A stretch of 64,000 nt of DNA, from contig NC_058051.1 in assembly GCF_020085105.1 (NCBI RefSeq), positions 23,873,455 through 23,937,454 of the forward strand. The letters are read 5' to 3'. Within the stretch, counting starts at the first letter, position 1, and each line of letters begins with the position of its first letter. Source of the stretch: Siniperca chuatsi (Eukaryota; Chordata; Actinopteri; Centrarchiformes; Sinipercidae). The notes beneath the pieces were generated by a model. It saw nothing but the letters and a program-made list of their open reading frames with translations, was not told the DNA's origin and did no database searches. The translations under genes were made by a program, and so were the position numbers. Positions 15,628 to 26,918 of this stretch are shown in pieces.

Positions 15628-17161
15628 CTGGCTATCAAGGTAAAACCACCAACAAATCTAGCTGGCTAACAAATATCCGTAGCCTATAAGTGCAGAGTAA
15701 AATATAGCTTACCTGTCCAGAAGCAGTAAGGCTAGCTGCACATCACTTTTCAACCCCTTCAAAACTTTGCATGAGGTTTTGCATGATTCTTGTCTCTTTC
15801 TTTTCTGGCAGCTCTCTTTCATTCTCTCTTTTCTTCAGCAGTCTTTGCATATTTGGTGGTTTGAGTTGCAATCAAGAAGTTATCAAAGAACAGATGGGCA
15901 TATTGGTGAAGCTAGTTTACAAATTAAAGGGGACTGCAGAAGAGAGCCCAGCTCTACCACAAGAAACACTTCCGATTGTAACCCTTCAAGATCTGTTTTT
16001 TTTTTTTTGTTTGTTTGTTTTTTTTTTAAGGTTTTGGAGGGGCAGCTCAATGATCAAGAATTCAAGAAAACTATGATAATGTATATTTGTATAATATCTT
16101 GTTATGCAATTATACACAGTGGGTGTTCGAATCAAGTCATTATCATTTGTGCCCATTAGCTGCATGATATCTGGCCCATTTAAGGTGAAGTTGTGGTTAA
16201 TTCCACTGGCCCCCGATTTGGCCCAGACCTGTGGGGGCTGCAAGTAGACCTGTGGCTGACTTTAGGCAGCCACACTCATCCTGAGTCAATGCCATCATTC
16301 AAGGCCAAATGTGGGCCATAAGAGAACTGCAAAAAAAAAAAAGCTTCCAAATTCCGCATTCCTTTAACCTCGCTGGGCTGCACCTAAGGAGCTTCCTGCC
16401 ATTATTCTCACTCTAATTTAAAATTGGCATTGCAAAAGTCGGTCATTAAACAATGCTGCTGAGTAATAAGAGAGTATGAGGAACTTTATGTGTGTTTATC
16501 TAGATTAATGCTCTTAGAAAATATCCCTTAAAAGTTTTGGTTGGGTGCTGACAACATCCATGGCTGGCTGCAGCTAGGTGTGTCTTGGCACTGGTGGAAA
16601 AAAACTGTGACAGAATATGAAACTGACCTACTTTCCAAAGAAGATTCTAATTGACACTCAAGAAAAGCAGCAATTTTATAGATTATCTTCCTTAACTGGT
16701 ACTTCACAGGTACTACACCTCAACTTCTTGTATGCCTTCTAGGGTGTAGCTGTCACAGGGAACAATGAGAAACTTTATGTTGAGGTAACAATATCTAGAC
16801 CTTAACAAGCCACAGTCTCAACACTATAAAGATAATATTTAAAAACATATTTCCTAGTTAGCCTTAGCTGGTTTTCCAGGTGAGAAATCAATGCAAAAAA
16901 CAAGGCTCCTGAATCAAGTGCAGCACTCGATATTGACTTTGTGAACTCTGTTACACTTAATGCTACATTGTGTGGTCCTGCTGAAGTGGTGCATTGTTGT
17001 GTGTCTGATTTGTGCTACAGGTGTAAAAAAAAATGTACATTATATGACAGTGACTAGTGTCTTTCAACTGCTAAAATACTCACTCTGTGTTTATATTTTT
17101 TAGCTGCGTATTAAACACATTTTCTGTTTCTTCTATTTCTGCTCATCCACATAGCAACAAC

Positions 17162-17349
17162 ATGCGCAAGCTAACTCTAACATCAGGTAATCTACTGGAA
17201 ACCCCTGTGACGGAAAGAGCGATGGGGTTTACACCAACCCAAACAACTTAAATTCTTTTTACAACTGTGCCGGTCAGATAACCTACATTCAAAAATGCCA
17301 ACCAGGTTTGATCTTTAAACAAAGCTGTAAATGCTGTGACTGGCCCTAA
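17162..17349 (+). pseudogene. Chitinase remnant B: exon 1 fused directly to the CBM14 exon
   Basis: Exon 1 (ATG at 17162, MRKLTLTS) runs to its splice donor GTAA and is then joined at once to a complete CBM14 coding segment (from 17194, [13 protein letters not shown] to CKCCDWP, stop 17347-17349). All six cysteines are present, but the ATG is out of frame with the domain, a TAA lies just upstream in the domain frame, and no acceptor separates the parts. The whole GH18 body is missing. The 3' UTR that follows (17350-17530) matches that of the intact gene and has AATAAA at 17404-17409. Confidence 0.8.
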
Positions 17350-18289
17350 AGAGTTGCACATGAATCATTTCACTCTCCATCAGTGGTGATATTTAATCTT
17401 ATCAATAAAAGGGGAGCAGTGTCAAAAGCTGTCATATGTATAATTTTTTCAGATTCTCCACTGATCAGCTATATGTGGAAACAATTCTTAATAATCATTA
17501 TGCTTGCTTCTTTTTAGGCCTCACTAATCTACACTTAGGTGGATAACTGAAAACACAATTTACACATCAAATATTAGCATTAACATTTCCAGATGGATTT
17601 CCATAAGCTCCATGGATTTTTAAATTTGATGCTATAGTATATGTATGTTTGAATTAAGAAATAGATTGTAAACCCTTTTTATAAACAACTTTCTTATTTG
17701 TACCTATTGATGGGACTGCATCATCCTGAGTGGTATCATTTGTATGGTCATTACTTTTTATGATTTTCTCTGTAGCTGTTGGTTATTTCGTGATGTGATG
17801 CAATAATCTTTACTACAGTAAATGTGATTACTGATTGAGCCTCTTTAATGTGAAGACGCATTTGGATGCAGTGCTTCACAGAGATCACCATCCAATTTAA
17901 GATTCTTTACATATCGTAATATAATGTATTATAGGGATCAAAACTGTCTCGTAAACTAGTTCTGTAGTATTTGGAACAGTATTATCAAGGTTATTGTTAA
18001 GGTTCATTTGACTGTGGATTTCAAAGCTGGGGAAAGAAATTGAGGTGCATTATTGTTTCAAACTCTTTTGACGAGATTATTTCTTAAAAATTAAAAATTT
18101 CATAAAAATAATATAAAGGCAAACTTAATAAGTCACCCTTGACTGGTGCTGCTGTAAGCCATTAAAAGTCAGGAAAAATAAGAAGGAGCTGCTCTTTTGT
18201 CTTGTGGTGCTGAGCAGAGGGCTCTGGTAAAGTAACTTCATAATGCATCTTTTAAATAGAGTTTCTCTCTCTCTTTGTCCTTCCAAGTC
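17350..18289 (+). other. 3' flank of remnant B
   Basis: 17350-17530 parallels the 3' UTR at 24890-25080. About 17620-17810 parallels 26100-26280 downstream of the intact gene (shared GGGACTGCATCATCCTGAGTG-like words). The intact gene therefore carries an extra stretch of about 1 kb (25083-26095) that is absent here. No coding sequence seen. Confidence 0.6.
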
Positions 18290-18475
18290 ACTCACTGTTT
18301 GGATCTCACCTGGTAGAGTCCTTACAGCAGCAGCCAGGGTCTGAATCCAACCGTTGGCCCTTTGCTGCATGTCATCCCCCCTCTCTCTCTCCCACATATC
18401 CTGTCTCTCTTCAGCTGTTCCTGTCAAATAATGGCAAAAAGCCACAAAAAATCTTTACAAAATAAAAATAAAAAA
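18290..18475 (+). mobile_element. tRNA-derived SINE, degraded
   Basis: GGTCTGAATCCAACC resembles a pol III B box and follows a weak A-box-like stretch (CACCTGGTAGAGTCC). Then comes GGCCCTTTGCTGCATGTCATCCCCC with a TC-rich run, CTTCAGCTGTTCCTGTCAAATAATGGCAAAAAGCC and an A-rich tail. This is the layout of a common teleost tRNA-type SINE. No intact tRNA fold is expected. Confidence 0.6.
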
Positions 18476-20369
18476 TACATATGGAGTGTACATCAGTCTT
18501 TTAAAATCAGATGTGGCATGCTCATCCACTACAGTTGCTTCTACAGTACACTGTATACACATGCCAGATAAGAGGAATCACAAGAGTGGACAACTTTAGC
18601 TGATTAAGCAGTGTTTTTGGTTATTCTGCCCATTCAGTTAAAGCAGTACAGAAACAGAATGCTGCTCTGGTCCATATGGAAAAGCAGCAACTGTATTTCA
18701 TTCCAGCCAATGTGTGTCAATTCACAGTACTATTTATTAATAGAGAGTAATAACAAGGAAGTAGGTCTTTCTAACCCATTTGGGTGTGTGTGCTATTTGT
18801 GTTGTTGTTTATGACATTGTTTTTAGGACATGTCTCATTTGATGATAGTGTTGTTTATTATCAAACAATCAAACCCCTTTGTGTTCTTGTTGGTTTACTG
18901 TTAAACTACTGTATAATTACATGTACCTTACATAATGATGCAGATGTGCTCATTTCTACTAATTCTAGCCTTCTTCTGTGCATGTGTTGTTACTTTGTCT
19001 TTCACTAATTGTGAAGAGAAACCTTTCTTGTATGTAATTTCTCCTATCTGCTTTAATTTCCATAAAAAATGGAAATAACTAAAAAGTACCACAGAATTAT
19101 TGCAGTGCTATTGTATTATATTGGGCAAGTATTTCTATTTTTCCGATCACTCGGTACAAATGTTGAGTTTTACGAAGGCAATTGCAAGCAACTGACAACT
19201 TGCAATGTGACATTATACTATGATAAAAACAAAGTTGGAGTGCTGTGTTGTTTGCTGGTCCTTTTGTTGTTTTTGAACTACATATTTATCTTAATCTGAA
19301 ATAAAAGTAATCTGAAATAGTCATAGTGCATTTTAATAATGATGAGGGTTCTCTCAATAAAATTTTAATTATAATTCAAGGGCTTGGCATGAGGTGACTT
19401 TGTTCTTTTGTCCCAGATTCCATCAGTGTCTAATTGGACATTCCTTTGGACACTGCAACATTGCATTAATTATCCCCACACTATTTAAGTGCCAGACTGT
19501 CAGCTGTCTAACCCATTTAAAACTGCACAGCCAGTCATCCATCAGTCACAGTAGAGAGATGGTATATGCTTCTTTCACCATTATCTTTGTAAGTATTCCT
19601 TTTACTCTGATTTTACTAAACTACATTTTCACTGTTTTCTTATTTCTGTTTTCTTGTTTTCTTAGTTGTTGCTATGTATATTGCCATCCCTCTAACTAAC
19701 TCGCTTGCTAAACTAGACACATTTCATGGAGGGGGGTTGAACCAGCTGGCACTGTACATACTTTTTCTCGTTTAAATTTGTTTGTACCTAATGTGATGAT
19801 TATTGTATGTTGTACAAATTATGTACATGTTACGACCATTTTCAGGCTTAAAGCTGTGTTTTTGCACGATACAGGCAATTAATTGATCAAACGTGATTGA
19901 TAATGAACATTCAGTAACTAACCTGTTCAGTCTGATCAGACTTGATCTGATCAGATCTTCTAAGGGATTAAAACACACAATAAAATATGAGTGATCTGAT
20001 ATCCAAGCAAACACTTCACTGACATTGCAGAGCTGTAACAAAGACGGAAGACAATTTACAATGCAGCCGTTAGCTCACACATCTGGAAAGGTGTGCCAGA
20101 CTAGCTCTTTTTCTTTTCTATATCTACATTTATACATAAGTGTTTAGACTGATACTGTGGGTGGCTGCTTGATTGTATGTTGTGATAAAACAATTTGATA
20201 TGCTCTTCAATGATTCTAGATGCTGTTTGATCACTGATTGAAACTTGATCCATTACCCTGATAAAGGTAAGTGAAAATATCATGGGTCCAGTAAAAAGAG
20301 GATACAGAATATTTTTGAAGCAGATGCTTGGTCTATACATATGCTATGAGATGGTACAGTTGCATTTTT
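18476..20369. other. Intergenic, part of the decayed chitinase array
   Basis: About 18880-19000 resembles 10666-10790, so it is flank of an older duplicate. A possible orphan promoter and first exon lies at 19480-19588 (see findings). The rest is AT-rich, with only short chance reading frames and nothing recognisable. Confidence 0.4.
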
Positions 20370-21242
20370 CTGCCATTATTCTCACTCTAATTTAAAAGTG
20401 GCATTGTAAAAGCAGATCTATGCTAAGCTATGCTGCTGAGTAATATAACACAACACAAATCATCTGCCCCAAAATGTGGTATGAGGAACTTGAGTGTTTA
20501 TCTAGGTTAATGCTCTTGGAAAATAGCCCTTAAATGTTTTGGTTGAGTGCTGACCACATCAATGGCAAAGACACAATGGCAGTGTACAACGTGCATCAAA
20601 ATAATCATTCCAATACTTTTCTAAGTAAACCCACACACTGGCAGCAGCTAGGTGCATCTTGGCACTGGTGGACACACCACACCATGACAGAATATGAGAC
20701 TGACCTACTTTCCCAAGCAGTGCTAATTTACACAAGAAAAGAAGAATGTTTTTCAGATTAGCTCCCTCAGATGGTACTCCACTGGTATTACACCTCAATT
20801 TCTTGTCTGCCATATTTTGGTGTGTAGCTGTCACAGGCAACAGTGAAAAACTTTTTGTTGTGGTAACAATATCTAGACCTAATCAAGCCACAGTCACAGC
20901 ACTATAAAGATAATATTAAACAACATGTTTTCTACTTAGCCATAGCTGGCTTTCCGGGTGAGAAATTCTGAAATAATACAAACAGGCTCCTTATTCAAGT
21001 GCAGCACTCAATATTGAATTTGTGAGCTCTGTTACACTTAATACTATATTGTGTGGTCCTGTTGAAGTGGCGCATTATGGCATGTTTGTACTATAGGTGA
21101 AAAAAAAATTACATCACATGACAGTGACCAGTGTCTTTAAACTGCTAAAATACTCAGGGAACCACTCTGTGTTTATTTTTTAGCTGCATATTAAACTAAT
21201 TTTTCTGTTTCTTCTATTTCTGCCTATCCACATAGTAACATC
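20370..21242 (+). promoter_or_regulatory. 5' flank of the chitinase-like gene
   Basis: Homologous to the ends of segmental copies A (about 12890-13700) and B (about 16370-17160), so it exists three times in the window. The shared stretch includes CACTATAAAGATAATATT near 20900, a possible TATA box but about 340 bases from the ATG, and TTTTTTAGCTGCATATTAAAC closer to it. A transcription start cannot be fixed from sequence alone. Confidence 0.4.
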
Positions 21243-24200
21243 ATGTGCAAGCTGACTTTAACAGCAGGTAAGGCACACTGGTCAAGTAAATGTTTCCATT
21301 AAGGGTCGGTTCACCCAAATCACAAAAATGCACTTCGTTCTCACTTACCTCAAGTGGTATCTAGCCATGCAGGTGAAAGTGAATGGAGTCTGGTTCGTGG
21401 TGCTTATGACTGAAAAATTGCATTTAGGAAATTCACTGACAAATCTTTCAAGAAAAAGTGTCCCCATTACTCTGAATAATCCACACAACATGCACAGTGA
21501 GGTTTGTGGATTATCCAGAATAGTGGGGACAGGGTTTCTGGATAGACATGTTGCTGTTGTACATTTTTCAAATGTAAAACGAAATTCCAATGTATTGGGG
21601 TGGCTTCAGACATCTCAAAGAGCAATATCTCATTAACCTGGACAAATAAAACCAAACATATCTGTAATGCTAGAGACCAACTTAAGTGAGTGAGAAAACC
21701 TGTGGGTTTTTTAAAATTTGTGATTTGGGTGAAATGACCTCTTAAGCTTTGTTTTTAACCTAATACTGACCACGTCTCTCACTTTGAAGGTCTCTGTTTG
21801 ATCATTGCCAGTTTGGGTAAGTTTATAACAAATAAACAATCTTACTAACAAATAAATAATGTCTCCAAGTCAACAATTGTTGGTAAACAAGGATCTTGAT
21901 ATAATTGATGTCTTCAAAAACTGAATAAAACCACCATAATTTTCTTCCATGTCTCAGCCTCTTCCTCCAGGCTGGTGTGTTACTATAACAGCTTGGCTGA
22001 AAATAGAGCAGAGGACGGGAGGTTTACTGTGTCAGATATCGATCCAAACCAGTGCACCCATCTGATCTATGCCTTTTCTGACATTAACAACCAACATCAG
22101 CTGGTCCCCAGCAGTGAAACTGACATACAACGCTATCAGTCCTTTACTGGACTCAAAACCAGGTCAGCGCTTTAGCCTAGAAATATTGTGGAAATTATGT
22201 TGAATTTTGTGTTTTGTTAAATAATAATTACTAAACTTTTATGCTCCCACAGAAATCCACTGCTCAAAACCCTGTTGGCGGTTGGTGGCTTGACATTTGA
22301 CACAACAAAGTAAGTTACTTACAAGAACATTTAGGCCTTTTTTGTGCCAATGCAAAGACAGTGTGTGTAAGCAGTACTTCAACATGTTGGTATTTTCCTG
22401 ATCATGAAACTTTGCCCATTCATGCAGTATTTTTGTGCTTTGCACAGCATGCATGGTTTCATACAAATGAGGTAGCACATGGTGAGATTCTGGTAATTAA
22501 TTACATAAATAAGTTCATTTCATGAATCCATCAGCAGACACAAACAAAATGTGTTTTTTATAATTTTTAGCAACTACATAATAATGCAAATACACACTTA
22601 AACATAGTCCAACCAGCAGAAATATTTATACCCGATACCTTCATTACATTATGTGAAACCAAACGCAGATTGCTGGAAAATAATCACACAAATATGTGCA
22701 CATAAAATTGGTCACCAAAGTGTTGACACTGCTCTTTGTGTTTATACTAGTAAAACAGGGCCCTTAAATGCAGCATGTGAAGTGCCTTCTTGAAGGAACT
22801 GTTTTGTTCAACTGTTTTGTTCAACAACCAGATTCCGTACAATGGTTGCAGCACAACAAAAAAGAGCAAACTTCATCCTGTCTGCTATCACACTAATGAG
22901 AACATTTGGGTTTGATGGGCTAAACCTTGACTGGAGGTACCCCAGAGGAGCTAGAAGCCAACCACGGGATAAGCAGAGATTTACACAACTGTGCAAGGTC
23001 AGATCCTGAATTTTTCTTCTGGGGCAGACACTGTCAGAAATATGCCATACTGTATGAAAATATAAGATTGTATACTTAACTGAGACTGAACCATGCTTCT
23101 GTGTTGTATAGGAGCTCAAAGAGGCCTTTGTGGCTGAGGGAACAGCAACTAACCGTGACAGATTAATCGTCACTGCTAGTGTCTCTGCTGAGAGAGCAAC
23201 CATCGATGCCAGTTATGAAGTCGCACAGATTGCCACGTGAAACAAACGAGAAATTCTTGACTTTATACCCATCATTAGCTTTCGTCATGTTTTGGTGAAC
23301 TTACTCTTCTGCATTTTACCAGGTACCTGGATTTCATTAATGTGCTGACATTTGACTTTCACGGCCCCTGGGAAAGTGTCACAGGACATCACAGCCCCTT
23401 ATACAGAGGATCCCGAGACACTGGAGACAAAATCTACTCTAACACTGCAAGTACAGGGATTCATATTTCAACTGCCGAAACACCTTTCTATTTAGAGATG
23501 TCTTCTCATCCTAATTGGGTTTTTTTCTCCACATTTTAGGACTCTGCCATGAAGTATTGGCGGGACAAGGGGGCACCTTCACAAAAGCTAAACCTGGGGT
23601 TAGCGGCATATGGGAGAGTTTTTACCCTCTCCTCTGCATTCAGCAATGTTGGAGCACCAGCCAGTGGTCCTGGTAAAGAAGGTCACTTCACCGGTGAAGA
23701 AGGATTCTGGGCTTCATATGAGGTAAAACCGCAAGCTGTGAATATAATTAATTTATATCAATAGCCTTTTTGTAGGCAAACCACTTTTACAAATGTCTGT
23801 TTATGTTAATACATTACATTTAAATGTGACATTTGAACCTTCTTTTCAGACTTGCCTTTATGTTAGAAAGAGTACAATCCATCTGATACCTGATCAGAGA
23901 GTTCCATATGCAAAAACAAAAGATCAGTGGGTTGGATTTGACAACAACACCAGCCTTGATATTAAGGTAATCATCTGTTTAATTCAAACTATTACTCAGT
24001 AATTCCATTGCAAATGTCTGGTTGTACACAAATCTGTTTCAATAGATATTTTGTCAGCATGACATCATGTGTTGAAGTGTTTTCTTCCTCATCCTCTCAG
24101 GTCAGTTACCTAAAAAACAACAACTTTGGAGGGGCCTTTGTCTGGTCTCTGGACCTGGATGACTTTAACGGACAGTTCTGTAAACAGGGCAACTACCCCT

Positions 24201-24889
24201 TCATCAGCAACCTGCATAAACTCCTGGTTCCAGGTAACCAAAATGCAAAAACTATCTATCCTATCCTGTCATGGGGTAGTGGTTTTTAGTGTGTATTTGA
24301 TTTAATGCCATCAGCATTAATATAATCACCTTTTATTTCATTTTATTACTTTTATTATGCAGGGTGCAAATGTGTGCTTGTTCTATTTAGAAATCTCAGC
24401 AGTCATGCTCAGTGATATTCAGATGTGATGAGATGTTCAAGCAGGGTTAAAGACCAATTAACACAATATCTGAATCTCATTCTTTCAGATTTTCCTGGCC
24501 TTACCACTCCAACTCCCACAACCACAACCCCAACAACACCCACTAAAGTATCCACTGGAAACCCCTGTGATGGAAAGAGCGATGGGGTTTACACCAACCC
24601 TGATGACCCAAATTCTTTTTACAACTGTGCCGGTCAGATAACCTACATCCAAAAATGCCAACCAGGTTTGATCTTTAAACAAAGCTGCAAATGCTGCGAC
24701 TGGCCTACCACAACAACACCCACTAAAGTACCCACTGGAAACCCCTGTGATGGAAAGAGCGATGGGGTTTACACCAACCCTGATGACCCAAATTCTTTTT
24801 ACAACTGTGCCGGTCAGATAACCTACATCCAAAAATGCCAACCAGGTTTGATCTTTAAACAAAGCTGCAAATGCTGCGACTGGCCCTAA
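21243..24889 (+). CDS. Chitinase-like protein (GH18, catalytic residues lost) with two CBM14 domains
   Basis: Eleven exons join in one frame of 520 codons: 21243-21267, 21790-21816, 21958-22162, 22253-22309, 22832-22997, 23112-23236, 23323-23446, 23540-23722, 23850-23966, 24101-24233, 24489-24889. Several exon lengths (25, 57, 166, 125, 124) equal those of the intact chia at 59579-62795. Residues 1-21 form a signal peptide ([17 protein letters not shown]), about 22-387 a GH18 barrel, then a Thr/Pro linker and two CBM14 domains (about 412-460 and 472-520). The catalytic motif DGLDxDWE reads DGLNLDWR: Asn136 (22923-22925) and Arg140 (22935-22937) replace Asp and the proton-donor Glu. The GGW tryptophan is Leu, and MTYD reads LTFD. 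Hydrolysis is therefore not expected; a secreted chitin-binding lectin is. Intron 7 starts with GC (23447) rather than GT. All other donors are GT. The clean frame argues against a dead gene. Confidence 0.85.
21303..21741. mobile_element. piggyBac-like snapback MITE in intron 1
   Basis: The left end GGGTCGGTTCACCCAAATCA and the right end TGATTTGGGTGAAATGACCTC are inverted copies. Both are flanked by TTAA (21299-21302 and 21742-21745), the target site of piggyBac-type elements. Further inverted stretches inside (for example AATAATCCACA against TGTGGATTATC) make most of it able to fold on itself. No transposase. Confidence 0.75.
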
Positions 24890-25340
24890 AGAGTTGCACA
24901 TGAATCATTTTACTCTCCATAAGTGGTAATATTTAATCTTATCAACAAAAGGGGGCTAGTGTCAAAAGCTGTCATATGTATAATTTTTTCAGATTTTTCA
25001 CTGTTGGGTTATATGTGGAAACAATTCTTAATAATGGTTATGGTTGCTTCTTTTTAGGCCTCACTAATCTACACTTCCCATCCATGTCTGTCATTATATT
25101 TTTGGACTGCCATCACTTAAATTGACATGCCCTACTTAATCATATGCTTGTTGCATACATATATCATTGTTGGTGTATCTAACTCTATTGTATGGGTGTG
25201 TTCTTGTTGGTTTATATTTAGTCATTGCCTGATTGGATTTGTCTTACATAATGACACTGCTGTTGCATATTGCATATATTTATGAAATGTAAGTCTAAAT
25301 GTAATGTAGTGTAATATTACTAAATCAATAAATGAATAAT
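24890..25340 (+). other. 3' UTR of the chitinase-like gene
   Basis: Matches the 3' UTR after remnant B and, in its distal part, the 3' UTR of the mucin-like gene (10300-10450). AATAAA at 25327-25332 is the likely polyadenylation signal, about 440 bases after the stop. Confidence 0.6.
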
Positions 25341-26095
25341 GATGAAATACCACAAGTTTCCAAGACAACGCAACTCAGTATTTCTGTTTACTGAACAAAC
25401 TAAAGCAATGCTGGTTGATATTAAACAGCTACTTAACAAGGTACTGTCAAGTGGGACTAAACATTTTCATTGGTCGCACCGGAGCAACTGAAATTTAGCA
25501 GGTCTGCATGTGCTGTGCATGCCCTGTACGCCTCCCGCCCTGTACTCCTCCCACATTCCTAGCGAGCAAATGAGAGAAATCGCGAGCAACATCACAGCCT
25601 TAAAACATAATTAAAAATGAAGAGAACTATTGATTATTTTTTGGTCAAGAAAAATGCTGCGGGCCAAGCCCAGACACGACATAATCAGCAGAGGTAACCG
25701 TTCCACCTCTCTCCCTTGTCCCCGGTCCTAAGTACACTTATAGGCTACGTCAGTAACAACAAGCCTCCTTCACATGTGGCTCACCTGCTGCCATGAAAAT
25801 GGAATCGCGGGTAAACTTTCTAAAACATGCAGCTGATGAAGAAAGTCAACAGAGCAGACAGATACAGGGAGAGAGAAACAGACGGGGGATGGGGTGATGG
25901 GGGGGTGTATGTTCTGAGACACAGGTGTAGGTGTTTTCGTGTGGGGGGAAAAGAGAACTGAAAACTAAATCAAGGTGAGCACATTAAAGTAGTTTGTACG
26001 TAAACACTAAAATAAGGTGGGGAATTAAATAGAATTAAAATGGTGAAATAAAAAATAACCTAAACAGTCTATCAGAAGGGGTGACCATCTAAAAA
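25341..26095 (+). mobile_element. Insertion relative to remnant B flank, with hAT transposase-like first exon
   Basis: This stretch is absent from the otherwise parallel flank of remnant B (about 17520-17620). It is CpG-richer than its surroundings. From 25617 it encodes a short peptide, MKRTIDYFLVKKNAAGQ, followed by CAGAG|GTAACC, which looks like a splice donor. N-termini of this kind open many hAT-type and ZNF862-like proteins. Nothing downstream encodes the rest. Probably a 5' fragment of a DNA transposon or a related pseudogene; family uncertain. Confidence 0.35.
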
Positions 26096-26918
26096 CTTAG
26101 ATTTTTGTATTTGATGCTTTACTATATGTGTGTTTGAATTTTAGATGAACAACTTTATTATTTGTACTGATGAGACTGCATCGTCCTGAGTGGTATGATT
26201 TGTACGGTCATTATTTATGTTTCCTGATTTTCTCTGTAGCTGTTGGTTATTTCATGATGTGATACAATACTGTTTACTTCTAGTGTTACTTCCAGTGATT
26301 TTAAAAAAAGACAGGAAAAGTAAAAACTATCACAACTATCAATTTAGGAAAGACAGAAAAGCACACGACTTTCTAGAATGGGAGATAAAGAACATTGATA
26401 TTGAGGAACAATATTTGCCAGTCCAATTAGTAGTATAAACTATCTGTTCTGCCAGCTGGTAGCTCTCATTGAAAAACAACTGGCATGCCATTTATAAATA
26501 GCATATTGTTTAAAGTTGCATAATCATAATACCAATAGTCAGTAGTGACATATGCCAAACACAACAACCAAAAGCCACTTTTTGATCTTGCAGCCAGTCT
26601 TTAAAAGAGAAGAATTAACAGTCTATGGAGAGAACAAATATTTTTTATATCAGTACAGTACTGACTATTCCCCCATAGTGACTGCCAGTCTACAAAGGGG
26701 TATAAGTAATGACAGAACATTTCCTTGTGGACTTCTTAAAGAAGCTCCAACAAGCATGCTAACAAAAAGATACCAGACTTGGGACTTTTATCTTACAGTT
26801 TATCCTTTTGGTTTATATTTGACTCTAATGACGGAATTCTTTGTGATAAATGATTTGTGTACTCAGAAAAAGGGGAATTGTTGCTCACATTAACCATATA
26901 TTTTTCTCAACATTTCAG
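26096..26918. other. Intergenic
   Basis: 26100-26280 is homologous to 17620-17810 (flank of remnant B). A 113-codon plus-strand frame at 26552-26893 has no recognisable features. I looked here for exons 1-7 of the following pseudogene and found none. Confidence 0.5.

Noticed and set aside
17162-17349. Remnant B as a small secreted CBM14 protein
   Set aside because: The ATG and the domain are in different frames, a TAA precedes the domain in its own frame, and no acceptor lies between them.
18290-18475. tRNA gene
   Set aside because: Only the B box is recognisable and no cloverleaf can be formed. The tail is that of a SINE.
21243-24889. The chitinase-like gene as a plain pseudogene
   Set aside because: All 11 exons keep frame and splice borders (one GC donor), signal peptide and CBM14 cysteines. 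Loss of catalysis alone is not loss of the gene.
26552-26893. 113-codon frame as a gene
   Set aside because: No recognisable domain, no signal peptide, AT-rich context next to a pseudogene.
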